Assembly (NCBI RefSeq): GCF_001411555.2
Contig: NC_049905.1
Coordinates: forward strand, 2,418,001 to 2,482,000
Direction of reading: 5' to 3'
Length of the DNA: 64,000 bases
From: Juglans regia
Taxonomy: Eukaryota > Streptophyta > Magnoliopsida > Fagales > Juglandaceae
The notes beneath the pieces were generated by a model. The model did no database searches. It was not told the DNA's origin and was given only the letters and a program-made list of their open reading frames with translations. Below, piece by piece: positions 36,436-48,610 of this stretch (within the stretch, counting starts at the first letter, position 1; each line of letters opens with the position of its first letter). Made by a program: the position numbers and the translations under genes.

Positions 36436-36963
36436 GATAGGAAGCTAGGGTTCTGAAGTGGAAATTTTCGACTTTGCCCTCGAAATTTTGGAAGCATCTA
36501 GGAGTAGAATTTCATAGAGCTCTATGCAAAGATGGTGAATGGATTTATTGCCTTTGAGTTGAATATTCCTATGATGTCTTCAGTTGTACTAAATGGCATT
36601 TACGTTTTTAGATCAAGAACTTGCAATTGTAAAGAAAGAAAGACCTTCGGTTTACACTATTCCAAATATGGTTGATGTTGAAATTGGTTGATCTGAAAAC
36701 TTCAACGGAGTCATGGGTGATGTAGCAAAGAAGTTGCGAAATGGATCATGGGAGATGACGATTTGGGATTTGGGCGCGAGAAAGAGGAATTTTTTATGCC
36801 AAAATAATATTTTGCTAGCAACTTGGACTCAACATATTTGGCCAGTGAAAATGAACAAAGTTAAAAACATTGTAACTTTGTTGAGTCCACTACAGTGAGT
36901 TTTTATGCAACGTAATTAAATTTTGGCCAAAATATAGTTTTGTTGAGTCCACTACTAGTGCTC
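36184..36963. mobile_element. Harbinger-like DNA transposon, non-autonomous, 780 bp
   Basis: The left end GAGCACTAGTGGTGGACTCA is inverted at the right end (TGAGTCCACTACTAGTGCTC), with two mismatches in 20 bases. TAA flanks both sides (36181-36183 and 36964-36966), as in PIF/Harbinger elements. The interior has a (CT)18 run and about 400 bp of more balanced composition (36440-36850) without a long open frame. That interior could be captured host DNA. Confidence 0.8.
36397..36432. repeat. (CT)18 microsatellite
   Basis: Uninterrupted CT repeat inside the Harbinger-like element. Confidence 0.98.
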
Positions 36964-37305
36964 TAAAGACAGCGAAAGGTCGAGTACTAGTTACTGGTGC
37001 TGCAGGCATGTTGATCAATGAAATACCTTTTTTTTTGTTTTATTTAATTTTTGTGTGTCTTTGCTGGAAATAAATCGTTTTGTAATCATCACGAGACTCA
37101 GTTGGGATTCAAAGGCATACATTATGATATCCCTAACTTCAATAGCTGAGTCCTGCAATTTTCAGTTTTATGTTTGGTAATTTAAGCTGAATTTGGAAAC
37201 ATTCATTTGACATTTCTTTCAGATTAATAGAAACTTAATAGTGAATGTTATCCAAATGTCAAGATTCAATTTCTCCAAATTTGTGCAACCATGCTTTATC
37301 CTCTA

Positions 37306-37423
37306 TGAAGAAATTCATGGGTTAACTCATCTCATAAAACTGGTTCTACAAGAGATGATTGTTTATTTCTTATAAACGTGCTCAAGACCTTGTCTACAGA
37401 CAATGTAAGATTATTCCTCAACA
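37306..37423 (-). repeat. TRIM LTR (3' copy)
   Basis: Direct repeat of 37517-37635, sharing ATTCATGG, CTCATCTCATAAAAC and CAAGACCTTGTC blocks. Confidence 0.9.
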
Positions 37424-37516
37424 TCCTCCTTCACGTGCAGACCAGTATTTTTCCTAGTCCTTGTCACAGGGTAAGTAGTGTGGGCCCCATTTGTACTGTG
37501 GTAGGCTCTGATACCA

Positions 37517-37635
37517 TGAAAAAATTCATGGACCTAACTCATCTCATAAAACCGGTTTTACAAGAGATGATTGCTCATTCATTATAAATATGCCCAAGAC
37601 CTTGTCCACAGGTAATATGAGATTATTTCTCAACA
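37517..37635 (-). repeat. TRIM LTR (5' copy)
   Basis: Direct repeat of 37306-37423. The tRNA-Met primer-binding site lies just outside its inner edge. Confidence 0.9.
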
Positions 37636-40600
37636 CTCCATCTCTCTCTCTCCTCCCCGCATCTTTGATACTAACCTATGTATTGGTTTCTATTTTGTTG
37701 ATGGAAGTTTAAATGTCATTAATTATGATTGGTTAAATTTATTGGATTTGGTGCATCTATCTATTAAAATGATAGTATGGTGACCCTAGTTCTCTAAACT
37801 TCTGTCGCAATGTTTTTAAAATCTAATACAACAGAATGTACAGAGTTTTTTCCTCAGATTCATTTGAAATTATGGTTGTATTTGATCCATGTTTCGTGAT
37901 GATGTGATCTGATTCCTCACAGCTATTGGCAAGTGTCTTTTTCTTTAAATACGAGTTTAAATTCCCTTTCTATAGATTATCCAAAGTAATCCATTAAAAT
38001 TGTAAGTGTGTTGTTATTTTGATAATCGTAATTATCTTACATGTTTTTACAATGATGTGGGCACTTATAGCTGTGAGAAGTATAGTTGGAAAGAGTGAAG
38101 ATTGAATGGGAAGCTTGATATATATATTGTTGTTGTTACAAGTCAAGGAGCAAGCATAATTGACTGTTGATTATATAGGTTGGTGATTTCCCATTTTTTC
38201 TAGACATGGAAATAGTTCATTTCGGGTTTAGCATATATTATGATTGTGTTCAACAAGGCAAATAGGCTATGCTGTTGTACGAATGATGGAAAGGGGATCA
38301 TGTTAGTCCCTGATCAGCCAATGTTTCTGCACTTGCTTGGTACTGAACCTGCAGCTGAAGCCTTGAATGGGGTGAATATGGAATTGATTGATGCTGTCTT
38401 TCCTCTACTAAAAGGCGTTCCTCATAACTTGAGAGTTGAGAGCCAACTCAATGTGGATGGAATTATTTCCTCCCTTGAGATTTCTTATGTCATTTAAGGG
38501 ATGTGGTTCAACTGGTGTGGTTGCCACCACAGTTTTATCGAAGGATCAGAAAAAACTGGGTTCGAACCTCCTACGGGAATGATTTGGAAGTGACGGATGC
38601 AAGCTAGACTTTGAAGCAAAAAATCCAAGATTTCATAGAAGAAGGAAAAATCAACGTGGTGGATGAACAGGAAGCTCCTAAGAACCCCAACGATAGAATC
38701 ACTTAGCAGAGTCCTGTGTTTTTAATAACAGTCGCTACCTGTGACGCTTTCCTAATCAAAAGATAGGAGAGCACCCCTTTTCCCGAAGTTATAGGGTCAG
38801 ATGTTATCAAAGCTTGTAGAAATGTCAATATTGCTGGAATTTTTTATGGATTCCCACAGAAAGAAGGTTTGGAGAGGAAGGTTGGGATGTCTAAAAATGT
38901 GCCAGTTTACAAGGCTCAAGCTTCAGCCTTGGAGTAGCGGATTGCAGATTGAGACACCCCATAAATTGCCCACATGAAATTAATTTTATATTAATTCTTC
39001 ATGACGTATTTTATGAGCTCAAGAAAGGTGTAATATCTGTCATATCGGAATTAATGATGACATAATATTTATATTTGTGTATGCTTGTGCTTGACTTTTA
39101 GATGCAAGATTAGTGTTTTCCTATGTGCTAATACACTTGAGTTTTTGGACATAAGATTTTGCGGAGATGTGTGAGAGTTTTAGGTGTAAGATTAGTGCTT
39201 TCCTGTGTGCAAGTGCTTGAGTTTCAAACATAACTTTTTATTTGTCATGATTCAAGAACACGCTAGCCACATCTACACAATATCCTAAACGAGCTAGTCA
39301 TTAATAGTGCTCCCTATAACATTTTATAACCCAAATCCATTTATTATACAATCAATGCAGGACTAAACAAAACCCTTTTGCAACTCATCACCCACACATT
39401 TCAGGTATCATACTAAGTGTCTCCTACAACCATCTGACACTCATTTGAAATGTATTAGTTAACCTTCATATTTTTATCTTTTTGTGCATATATGGCCACA
39501 TCTGCTTTGAACTAATGATATCCATGAAGTTAAGATTAGATTTAGCATCCCCTGTTCTGTTGTTATTAGCATGTAACTTTGTTTCAATATTCTATTCAGT
39601 TTCTCACTATGACTTTTTATACATAATCACTGGCATACCCACTGGTTTTATTTCACCATTTAGAGAAAATTGTCTGAAATTGAAGATTTTTAATTTTGTT
39701 TCTATTGATCCTCTGAAGCCTTGTGTGTCTTTATATAAAGTTGAAAGCCAGATCAATTACGACATATTCATTAAAATCCAGATCATATTCGTCTGACTAA
39801 GATCAGTAGAGTGAAGTTGTAAATGGTTGTTTTCCAGCCAGATTGTTAATACGAGTTTGCTAATTGATGCATTTTAATTGTTTTTGTCATGCAGGTGCTC
39901 GTCGCTAACCTAGCAAACACCAAGGCACTCATCTCGGAAGAATTTGCTCCTTCTATCCTCAAGAAAAAACAACACATGATTTATATGACTTGATCATAAC
40001 AGAGAATTAGGCCAAATATCTGAGAGGCTAAATGTTCATGTTAGTGACATCAAGAACGTAATCATCTGGGGCAATCACTCTTCGACTCGACAGTAACCAT
40101 GCAACTGTCACCACCAGCAGTGGAGAGAAACCTTCAGAGAACTTGTCACTGATGATCATTGTTAGCTCCAAATAGCCAACTTGTTTACTTATTGATTCTG
40201 GTTTGATATGTATGAATCACTTGGAGGTAGTTTGTTCCAGTACCAGATTATCGGTATCTCTCGCCTGGGGGAATTGGGCTCTCCTCACACTGTCTTTTAG
40301 ATAATATTTGGGGTGTCGACTCTTGCCTACGTACCCATGTACTGTACTTGATGGATCCCGGTTTGTAAGATCTAGGTGGTATTGATTATTCAAACTTGAT
40401 TGAAAAATTTTAAAGTTGTAATGCATTGCTTGATGTATAAGTATCGTACTTTGACTGAATTCATACACTTAAAATCCTTTCAGTTCAAAAGTCATGGAAG
40501 TGGTGTGTTTCATGAAAGTAAAATCCCAGCTTTTCTTTTCTTTTTTTGGTTTTCAAAGGTTAGAAAGAGTTCATCACCAATGTGCAGCAGCGTGGGGCAG

Positions 40601-40690
40601 CCATCATCAACGCACAGAAACCATGAGTGCGTTGTCTGTTTCAAGTACTGCTTTTGGTCATATTCGTGATTGGGTTTGTGGGACTCCCAA

Positions 40691-41488
40691 AGTTCATTTT
40701 TCTTGTTTGACGGCAATATTCGATCTTGTAGAACTTATTGCTTCAGTATGTTCAGTATGTATGCATGTCTGCATATACACCTAATTTGTATACTTCCTAG
40801 TGTTGAATGGGCCAATAATTAGGACCTTGACAATGTTAATCTCACCTAACTTGTATGTATGTATATATCTAACTTGTATGTATGTATGTATGTCAAGGAG
40901 GATCATTAGCTCAAATCTATTTCTCCTACTCTTCATTTTCATACTCTTTCAAACAAGAGAAAAATATACTTAGTTGTACTACATAACGGTGAAGAGAAGA
41001 ACAAGATACTCTAGTGTGATTGAGGAAGTTGTAGTCTATCCTGTGGCAGTAACCTCACCTCGAGTCCCCAATTGAGCAGAAACGATGGAACTTTCATCTC
41101 TTTTCCTTCTAGCTCACGATTCTAGCATTCTCTCAACTGTTGTAAATAACATATAATCTAGTTCTGCAACATTTTTCCCTAATATGATCTGCTGCTCATG
41201 GCGCTGGGTTCCAGCCATTTGCAGCATTTAACCCCATATAAGAACAAGTTATATGTATGATACCAAACCTAGAAGTTGCTTATGTTTTTGACATCTTAAT
41301 CTTTGTGGTTATGCTTAGTTTTCGATCCTAGCTAATTTAAACTTGCACTTTTTTTTGTTAACATGCCGTTCTCAGTGATCAGTGTCACTTTGCATTACTG
41401 ACAATGTAAACATGTGCAGACACCATTGTGAACTAACTCTCCGGTAAGTGTCCCATAGCATATTATATGGGACCATGTTTCCACATTT
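40691..41488. other. Spacer, no gene recognised
   Basis: AT-rich, with a short TGTATGTA run near 40852-40895. No coding signal or transposon end that I can support. Confidence 0.4.
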
Positions 41489-41775
41489 AAATTTGGTGGT
41501 GTTAGTCTCCTAAAAGTACGGTATATAATTCTACAGGCATGAATGATAGCTTTTGACTTGTTTCCCTTTACATTTTGTTCACCAAACTTGGTGGAGGCTG
41601 TACCTCTCCCATGTTTGTTTGACATATTATTCTACAACCACGAATAATACCTTTTGGCAGCTGCTTTCTTTTTTGTTTTGTTCACTAGATTTGGTGGTGG
41701 TTCTCTCCTATTTTTTATTTTACAACCATGAATAACAGCTTTCGGCTAGTTTCTTTTACATTTGGAGGTTGCTTT
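41489..41775. repeat. Degenerate tandem repeat, three units of roughly 90-100 bp
   Basis: The motif order TTTGGTGGTG, a CT-rich stretch, TTCTACAACCATGAATAATA-like, TTTTGGC, then TTGTTCACTA recurs at about 41489, 41588 and 41688. Each unit has several changes. It is not coding. Confidence 0.65.
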
Positions 41776-41842
41776 ATCCTGCATTCTCATCTCACTTTCA
41801 TCTCATTATGATGATGTGACATTAACCATCTATCTTTAAATT

Positions 41843-42383
41843 TAGGGGTAACAATATGTGACACAACCCGTTAACTCAACATCAACACAACACGATAAAA
41901 ATGGATTAGAATTTAGCTTTAACGAGTTTGGGTCAAAATAGGTTGACCCGTTAAGACGCGATTGCTTAACGGGTTGATAACGGGTCAATCCGTTAAGAAA
42001 GTTAAAGTTACAATTATACCCTTATACCTAAAAATAAGATTGTTGGAATTTTAATTTCGATATTTTTATTGTTTGGATTGTAATTTTAAACTTGTAGTTA
42101 GTTTTATATTTTTTTTATAGATATTGTGATTTTAACATTTATATAAAATTATACTAAACTTAACTAGTTCAAAAGGATTAATTTTAGGTCTCTTTAACCT
42201 ATTTACATAAACGGATTAAAACGGATTGACACGATACGACCCGTTATATTAATGGGTCGTGTTAGGATTTGAGATTTTGATACGATAAACTTAACAGGTC
42301 GGGTTAAGGTTAACTCACATAGTATAATATATATGTCTTGACACGATATAAACACAACTCGTTAAAACGATTTGACATCTCTA
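41843..42383. mobile_element. hAT-like non-autonomous element, 541 bp
   Basis: Ends are TAGGGGTAACAATATG on the left and, read on minus, TAGAGATGTCAAATCG on the right. Flanks TTTAAATT (41835-41842) and TTTAAACT (42384-42391) form an 8-bp duplication with one mismatch, as in hAT elements. Subterminal regions are full of ACCCGTTAA/AACGGGT words in both orientations, a common feature of hAT transposase-binding ends. Confidence 0.8.
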
Positions 42384-42742
42384 TTTAAACTTGATACTTT
42401 GCAAAACAAGAGTTGGCCTGATAGTTGATGGGTAATGCGACAATATGAGCAAAGAGTGATAGAATTTGGCATATTTTTCGCTAGCTATGCTTTTTTACTC
42501 CCTAAATTCATGTAGTAGAAAACTTTTCTGTCAGGTTGAGGGGCCATCTAGTTTTGAACTTTTTCCAGAAATGTGGAAGTTTCGTGGCCACTGAATAATA
42601 TAATTATATATGTCACATCGCCTTCCTGGCATTTTGTGGTACCCTAAAAGCAAGGGTTTCTAAGTGGTTTGGCTGTTCTAATGAGAAACTTCCCTTCATA
42701 GTTCTCCCATTTGATTTACCCTCTATCACTGTCATTTATTTA

Positions 42743-42747
<5 letters not shown>

Positions 42748-42783
<36 letters not shown>
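42748..42783. repeat. (TAT)12 microsatellite
   Basis: Perfect trinucleotide run. Confidence 0.97.
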
Positions 42784-42784
<1 letters not shown>

Positions 42785-43001
42785 TCCATAATTGAGGTTC
42801 CTAGCTGGAGCTTGCAAGAAGGAAGCAATATACAAGACTTGGTAGCGTCTCTTCTCGGTGTTCAATTGTCATAGAAATGATGATTCATCGACTTGTATCA
42901 GTTTAAATGTCAAAAGCATGTTAGAAATTTATGCTACTACGAGAAATATTTGGTCTATAAAAATATCTTACAAAATAAAATATGGATTGATGTAGAGTAT
43001 T

Positions 43002-43139
43002 CACTACAAAAAAAAAAGAGCATTTGTGATATATTATTTGTAACGATAATGACTATATATTTATAACAAAAATATACTCATTTTAATCAGAAATAATCAT
43101 TTTCGCAAGAAATCACAAATAAATAATTTTCTTATAGTG
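43002..43139. mobile_element. CACTA-like MITE, 138 bp
   Basis: Starts CACTACAAAAAAAAAA and ends CTTATAGTG (CACTATAAG on minus). Subterminal TTTGTGAT blocks are inverted. No clear 3-bp duplication is seen (ATT versus TAT). Confidence 0.65.
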
Positions 43140-43632
43140 TATATTAAAATGTAAAGCTCTTTTATTACGAATTAAGCAGATGATCTGATGTCTCACATTA
43201 AACAAACTTGCAGTTTTTTGCACATTATACAAAAATTAGAAGGGAGAGTCTCGTGTCTATATGTGTGAAAAACATGACGCATGATTCATTCAACAAATAT
43301 AGTCCCAGCACTATTTTTTCAAACCACAATAAAAACATGTTTCAAAAACTCACTCAATTCAAGAATCAACATATTTTGTGTCTCACTCCCACCGTTTTCG
43401 CAAAAGTCCATACAATCTTACGTGCATCCGAACATTCTCTTGCGGAGAAAGTGGAATAAACTGCCGGGTGCATGTGCCTTTTGGCTACTATATAATATTA
43501 CAGAGATCCTAAAAAAGGATTAATTAATATTGAGAAAGATCATTCAAGTTTAAAGTCACAAAAAGGAGAACGAAAATAGGGAAGGAAGACAGACAAACTG
43601 TCACCAACCTGCTGGGAAGATAGAAAGATATA

Positions 43633-44192
43633 GAGCATCTTAATTGGCTTGGCCAAATAAGGAAGTTGGCTAAAATTTATATAATTAATGTCAAAAATAT
43701 CCCAAATTGAATTGGACAAATCTAAAATAATTTAAACTTTTACTACAGTAGTTGGCCAAATATGGAGAACCATAATTGATTCACCAAATATTAAAATATT
43801 AATTTCTCACTCCAAACAAACATTAAAATATTAGTTTCTCACTCCAAACAAAAATACTATTTGATTTGTAATTAAAGAATTTAGATAAAATTTTAAATGA
43901 GTTTAATCAAATATTTTTTTTATTAGTATTAAATCACTTTTGAAAATATGATTTTTTAATATTAATTTAATTAGAATATAATTATTATTAACATTTAATT
44001 GGTAGAGATATAAAATGTGATAAAAATAAATTAAATAAAAAAATTATTAAATTAATAATATTTTATTATTATATAGATAGTGAATGGATAATTCAATGTG
44101 AAGATTAAATTTAAATAGAATAAATAAATATAAAAAAATATGATATCGATTAAATTTTAAAAATGAATTTAGTCAAGTTAACGATGATGCTC
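43633..44192. mobile_element. Candidate MITE with GAGCATC inverted ends
   Basis: The left end GAGCATCTTAATTGGC pairs loosely with the right end GATGATGCTC. The dinucleotide TA flanks both sides (43631-43632 and 44193-44194). The interior is very AT-rich. Inverted ends are short, so the assignment is tentative. Confidence 0.45.
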
Positions 44193-44664
44193 TAAACCCG
44201 TAATGGCTGATGGTACAATTCCAACGAGTTGTTGGATGGTAACCATAAGGAGGACTGACATTCACGTTAGTCATGATGGGGGTGACAATGGTGTCTGGCA
44301 ATTTGGTTGCTGCTGAAAAGGATAAGACAGATTCACGTGTAGGAATTTTGCATGTAATAGAAATATGGAATTTAAAGTTTTTATAGTACTGTTTATATAC
44401 TGTTGACTTAGATGGGTACATGCATAATAATGTAAAATTATTGAAAAATTGGACATAATTAAGTTCTCAACTAAGCCAATCATGCCAAGTACTTCCACTC
44501 AATTTAAGGAGTTTCCATGATGGGACTTGACCTAGAGTACTCATTGACAATTGACTCAATCAATTTACAAGAAAAAATTGCTTGTATAGTTCAACTTTAT
44601 AAAGTTTGGTGGAGAGTAGTAGTTAAGGTTTGTGGTGAAATTTTTTTTTTTTTTTTTTTCTTAA

Positions 44665-44885
44665 GATTGTATTCAGATTTTGAAATAAGTTGAGTTGAAT
44701 TGAATTGAATTGTGAATAATAATATTTTATAAATTTTATTGAGTAAATATTTTAAGTTGAGATAGATTTAACTTTTCAAATTGAAATGTATGAAATATAT
44801 TGAGATAAAAATTTGAACAAATAATGAGTCTCATCAATGATTGATTTGAAATGAGTTAAGTTGGATTTAATAGCCAAACACACCC
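44665..44885. mobile_element. MITE copy 4 of the GAGTTGAGATGAG-type family
   Basis: The left body word AAATAAGTTGAGTTG and the right edge GCCAAACACACCC match the other copies. TAA-type trinucleotides flank both sides (44662-44664 and 44886-44888). Confidence 0.55.
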
Positions 44886-46801
44886 TAAGTTTTGTAATTG
44901 TTGCAAATATGGAGCTTTATTATTAGAGATTGAGTCAACCATTTGAGGCAAAAACTGATGGGTTAATCCAAACTTATATATGATAATGATCAAAGAAGAT
45001 ATCAGAGTAACTCAATGAAAAATTTGAATGTTTCGATTTTGGGTTTTCTTATTTGGTTTAAGTATTAAGAAAATGGTCGTCACAAAGATAATTAATTTAA
45101 TATTGGTTCATAATATAATTTGACTAATGCTTTGTTACCGCATGTAGGAGTCATATCTTAGTTAATTTGCATAGATTTAAAAAAGAAAAATACACTTTTG
45201 CACCTTAATTTACTGTCGAGAAACATGATAAAAGTTCACACCATTGTATCCATGAATAAAAATACTTAAGTGGCTACGAAATTTGAACGATCCAAGTACC
45301 GTGTGTATATATATATCTAAAATGTTATACTTATAAAAAGATCTTTCAAATCATATAATATGTTAAATCTATTTTACAATCTAACTACCACATTAAGTCA
45401 TGTCAGCTTATAAGTTTATTTTTATCATGTGAATCTCTCCTAGTTAAAATATTTCTTATATATACACACAGGTAGCAGAGCTCTGTCCTTGAGACAAGTA
45501 CTATGAACCTGAAATCTCAATCAAATTTCTCAAACAAGTTTAACCTCTCTCGAGTAGTTTGGCCAAGGAGTTTAGAGATTTTCGGATATGAAATTCAATT
45601 TAAAGAAATAGAAGCCGATGGAATGAGGGGTAATTTTATATTTACATTAAAAGATTAGCATGTGAGAAGCACGTGGGTGAGTCTTCCATTCGATTTAATG
45701 CTCGTTGTAGACGAAATGGGAGGATTGAGATATCTTGAAAGTAAAATGGTCTAATTTGATGCAATTAATAATTTCGGAAGTATATTGTGTATTAAGTGAT
45801 AGTTGAAGAGAGTAAAGTATAATTAATTCTAAACTTTACTATTATTTATAAACTATTCACAATTATTAATTATAAAATATTTGAAATTATCTCAATATTC
45901 AGATGTAGTCTAATAATGTATTCATTATAAGTTCATGTTACTTGCTTGGTATGGGAAAACAAATTATATATCCCTTCGAGCCGTGTGAAAAATCTTTCTT
46001 GTAAAGGTTTTCTTCTTTACATGCATAAAGCCATGAATTATGGGTAATGATCTTCTCTGCAGACTGCAAACTAGTGAATTAGACAAAGGCAAAAACAGAT
46101 CTATGGTGGGACCAGACATTAATATGTAGCTCACCACGTGGCAATGCATTTGAGGAACCGCACACATGAGAACAGAACTCAAAAGTCTCCATTCCTAACT
46201 AGTTGGACTTAGGAAGTAGCTGTAGGGACCCTCGTCCCTACGTACTACTGTTACACAGAATTTCACTGCAGTGACTTTCCAAGCAATTGTGTAACCTTCT
46301 CTGGGGTAAATCATCAATAATTACGTAACAAAACAACCCCTACCCCCCTTCCTTTACTACTCTCTCTCTCTCTCTCTCTGCAACAAGCGGCCTGAGTCTA
46401 GCTAGCTATAGAAAGAAAAACATAGCTGAATGGTCAAAAGGGTCTGCTTTTTAGAGGGAGTACTTGGGAAAGCCTTTATCAAAGAGAAAGGGAAGAAAAT
46501 AAAAGAAAGAAACTTGATGTTCACGCCATGGTATATATTAATGCATGAATAGATTGTGCAAATGGCAACTTCAGACTTTCGAGGATCTCAATCCTCTCAC
46601 TGATCACTGAGTTCCACGCTCTAACTTCTTTCGGAAGGTGAGTTCTACTGTTGATAGAATCCAACCCACACATCCACTCCAAAAGAGGAAGCTCCAGCTC
46701 TCTTTACCCAATCCACTAATTTCTCTCTCTCTCAACTCGTTTTTACCGTGCGCAGAAACAACGTGGTAGCCAGCCGGACGAAGAGACTGTTTGACGGCAA
46801 A
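44886..46801. other. SPL8 upstream region
   Basis: No other gene is seen. The part 46340-46801 has CT runs (46361-46379 and 46724-46734), typical of plant leaders and core promoters, and probably holds the SPL8 transcription start and 5' UTR. The frame upstream of 46802 stays open back to about 46748 but has no ATG there. Confidence 0.45.
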
Positions 46802-48610
46802 ATGCTGAAGTACGAATGGGGCAATCCGGCCAGCACAATCATGCTTTCGGCCGAGCAAGAACCAGCCTCGGATTCCGACCAAACTCCTCAAATCTTCGAC
46901 CACTACACCCAAGCATTCCAAGACAACAGTTTTAACGTCCCTCAACCCACAACCACCGCGTTCTCTCCCTTCATCCCGCAACAGACCCAAACACATCCCC
47001 AGCCCCACCACTCCCTCTTCGACCCACAGGCCTACCCACCCAGCGCGTCGCACTACCCACCTACCCAGCTTCTCTCCCTCGATCCCCTCCCCGTCCCCAC
47101 CGGAACCAGAGGAGGCGGCCGGTACCTGGTCGTCCCCGAGAGCGAAGAGGTCTCTCGGCCACCCTTGGACTTCGTCTCCAGACTCGGCCTAAACCTTGGT
47201 GGCCGTACGTACTTCTCCTCCGCGGAGGACGAGTTCGTGAACCGGGTCTACCGCCGGACCAGACAGGTCGAGTCCGGTCCTACCAACTCACCCCGGTGCC
47301 AGGCCGAGGGGTGCAATGCCGATCTGAGCCAAGCCAAGCACTACCATCGTCGTCACAAGGTCTGCGAGTACCACTCCAAGGCCTCAACCGTCATCACCGC
47401 CGGGTTGACTCAGCGATTCTGCCAGCAGTGTAGTAGGTTGTGTCGATTTGACGGAATTCACCCTTCATATTTATTGCCATATTTCACCACCCTCGAATCA
47501 CCATCATCGTCGTCTTCATAATAGTTTTTGAGCTTCCTTCTTCAGTCTTTTTTCTGATGCAGACTTTGCATGATGAGAATACCCCTTGGGTTTTTATTTT
47601 TTTGTTGATAAATATACCCCTTGGGTTTTGTCTGTCTAATTAAAGCCTTAAAAAAATGCCCTCTATTTGACCATGAATTGACGGAAAGACCCTCATCATG
47701 CATTCGTATTTTCACTCGCATCAGAACGGAAATGTACAACTAGAGCAATCATTAATTTGTCGACTCAATCCCAAAGATAGCTGAAACGCCAACGTAAGGA
47801 CGTAAATGGCCCTGGAAGTTGTGCTTCTAATTGCCCAATGATTGGGGCTCAAGTACATGTGGAGATCCCGACGGCATTTCTGTCCGTAAAACTTCACATC
47901 TTACTAATAGCAGCGACGTTATCTCTTTGTTTTTTAATCACTGCATTATTCGTTAACGAATGCTTGATGACTGTTTCATGCAAATTTTCACAGATTCCAT
48001 CTTCTGTTGGAGTTCGATAACGGAAAACGCAGCTGCCGGAAGAGACTGGCCGACCACAATCGTCGCCGGCGGAAAATTCAGCAACAAAACCAAGAAAATC
48101 AGACATCCCAACCCGGAAAGGCTCAAAAGAATTCGTCCTCTGATAAATATCTGACGAGTAAGTCTCTCATGTTCACCTGAAATTGCATCAGATGATTCAA
48201 ACCTAGAACTCTATATATTAAAAAACGTTCAAAGAAAAAATGAATTAATGTATGAATTATTTACAGTTTCGAAATTAGGAAAACACCCATTATTGCAACG
48301 TTTCTATTGTGATCGTTATACGTTCTTAAGCAATTGCTAGAATGTATGATCAGCAACTAATTGGTGGAGCAATTAAAAGAACAATAAAATGGAATTTATC
48401 TTGAGCAGCTGGAGGATTTGGTTTTCTTGGATTGATTTTTGTTCTTTTCCTCTCATAGGATCACCGCCGGACTCCGGAGCTCACTCATTGTCGTCGGTAA
48501 CAGTGACCTTGTCGCCTCCAAGAATGTCGTTGGATTGCTTCAGGCAGCGACCTTATCAAGCTACGCCTTCTTGGGCATCGTCAAGCTCGCTTTTATTCTC
48601 AAGTGGGTGA
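46802..48610 (+). CDS. SPL8: SPL8, SBP-box transcription factor
   Basis: Exons 46802-47436, 47994-48157 and 48459-48610 join in frame to 316 residues. The start [20 protein letters not shown] and the block [20 protein letters not shown] match Arabidopsis SPL8 as I remember it. The SBP domain (about 165-240) reads [32 protein letters not shown] and [20 protein letters not shown], then the nuclear signal [16 protein letters not shown]. The two zinc sites (C3H and C2HC) look complete. The intron after QQCSR is at the family's conserved position. The C-terminus [16 protein letters not shown] ending SLLFSSG is typical of the clade. No miR156 target is seen, as expected for SPL8. The protein binds GTAC-core DNA in the nucleus; Arabidopsis SPL8 acts in anther and sporangium development. 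One usually conserved Ser in HLLSEFD is Leu here. Confidence 0.95.

Larger units (their letters stand above)
37306..37635 (-). mobile_element. TRIM (terminal-repeat retrotransposon in miniature), 330 bp
   Basis: Two direct repeats of about 118 bp (37306-37423 and 37517-37635) enclose only 93 bases. On minus the LTR runs from TGTTGAGG/GAATAATC to TTCA, giving TG...CA ends. The primer-binding site TGGTATCAGAGCC (37504-37516, minus) touches the 5' LTR, and a purine stretch GAAGGAGGA touches the 3' LTR. Flanks CTCTA and CTCCA look like a 5-bp duplication with one change. There is no coding capacity. Confidence 0.9.
36969..40690 (+). pseudogene. Cytosolic malate dehydrogenase pseudogene (unprocessed, with introns)
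   Basis: Pieces of NAD-dependent malate dehydrogenase occur in order. Exon 1 remnant 36969-37005 reads GRVLVTGAAG, with the expected ATGGCG changed to ACAGCG. From about 38262: [12 protein letters not shown], then [20 protein letters not shown] and [11 protein letters not shown], with a frame change. From 38826: [32 protein letters not shown], then a stop. At 39896: VLVANLANTKALISEEFAPS. At about 40005: [20 protein letters not shown] and HSS. From 40110 there is a broken EKP-RELVTDDH. At 40579: VQQRGAAIINAQKP, then a frameshift to MSALSVSSTAFGHIRDWVCG. The pieces are separated by intron-like DNA, so this is a duplicated gene and not a retrocopy. Start loss, stops and frameshifts rule out function. 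A TRIM sits in its first intron; 38510-38720 looks like an unrelated retroelement piece (QKIQDFIEEGKINVVDEQEA). Confidence 0.92.

Noticed and set aside
46748..46801. Upstream extension of the SPL8 frame
   Set aside because: The extension opens with GTG, not ATG. The conserved clade start MLKYEW lies at 46802.
46604..47053. 149-codon minus-strand frame opposite SPL8 exon 1
   Set aside because: It is a shadow of the GC-rich SPL8 coding exon and has no motif.
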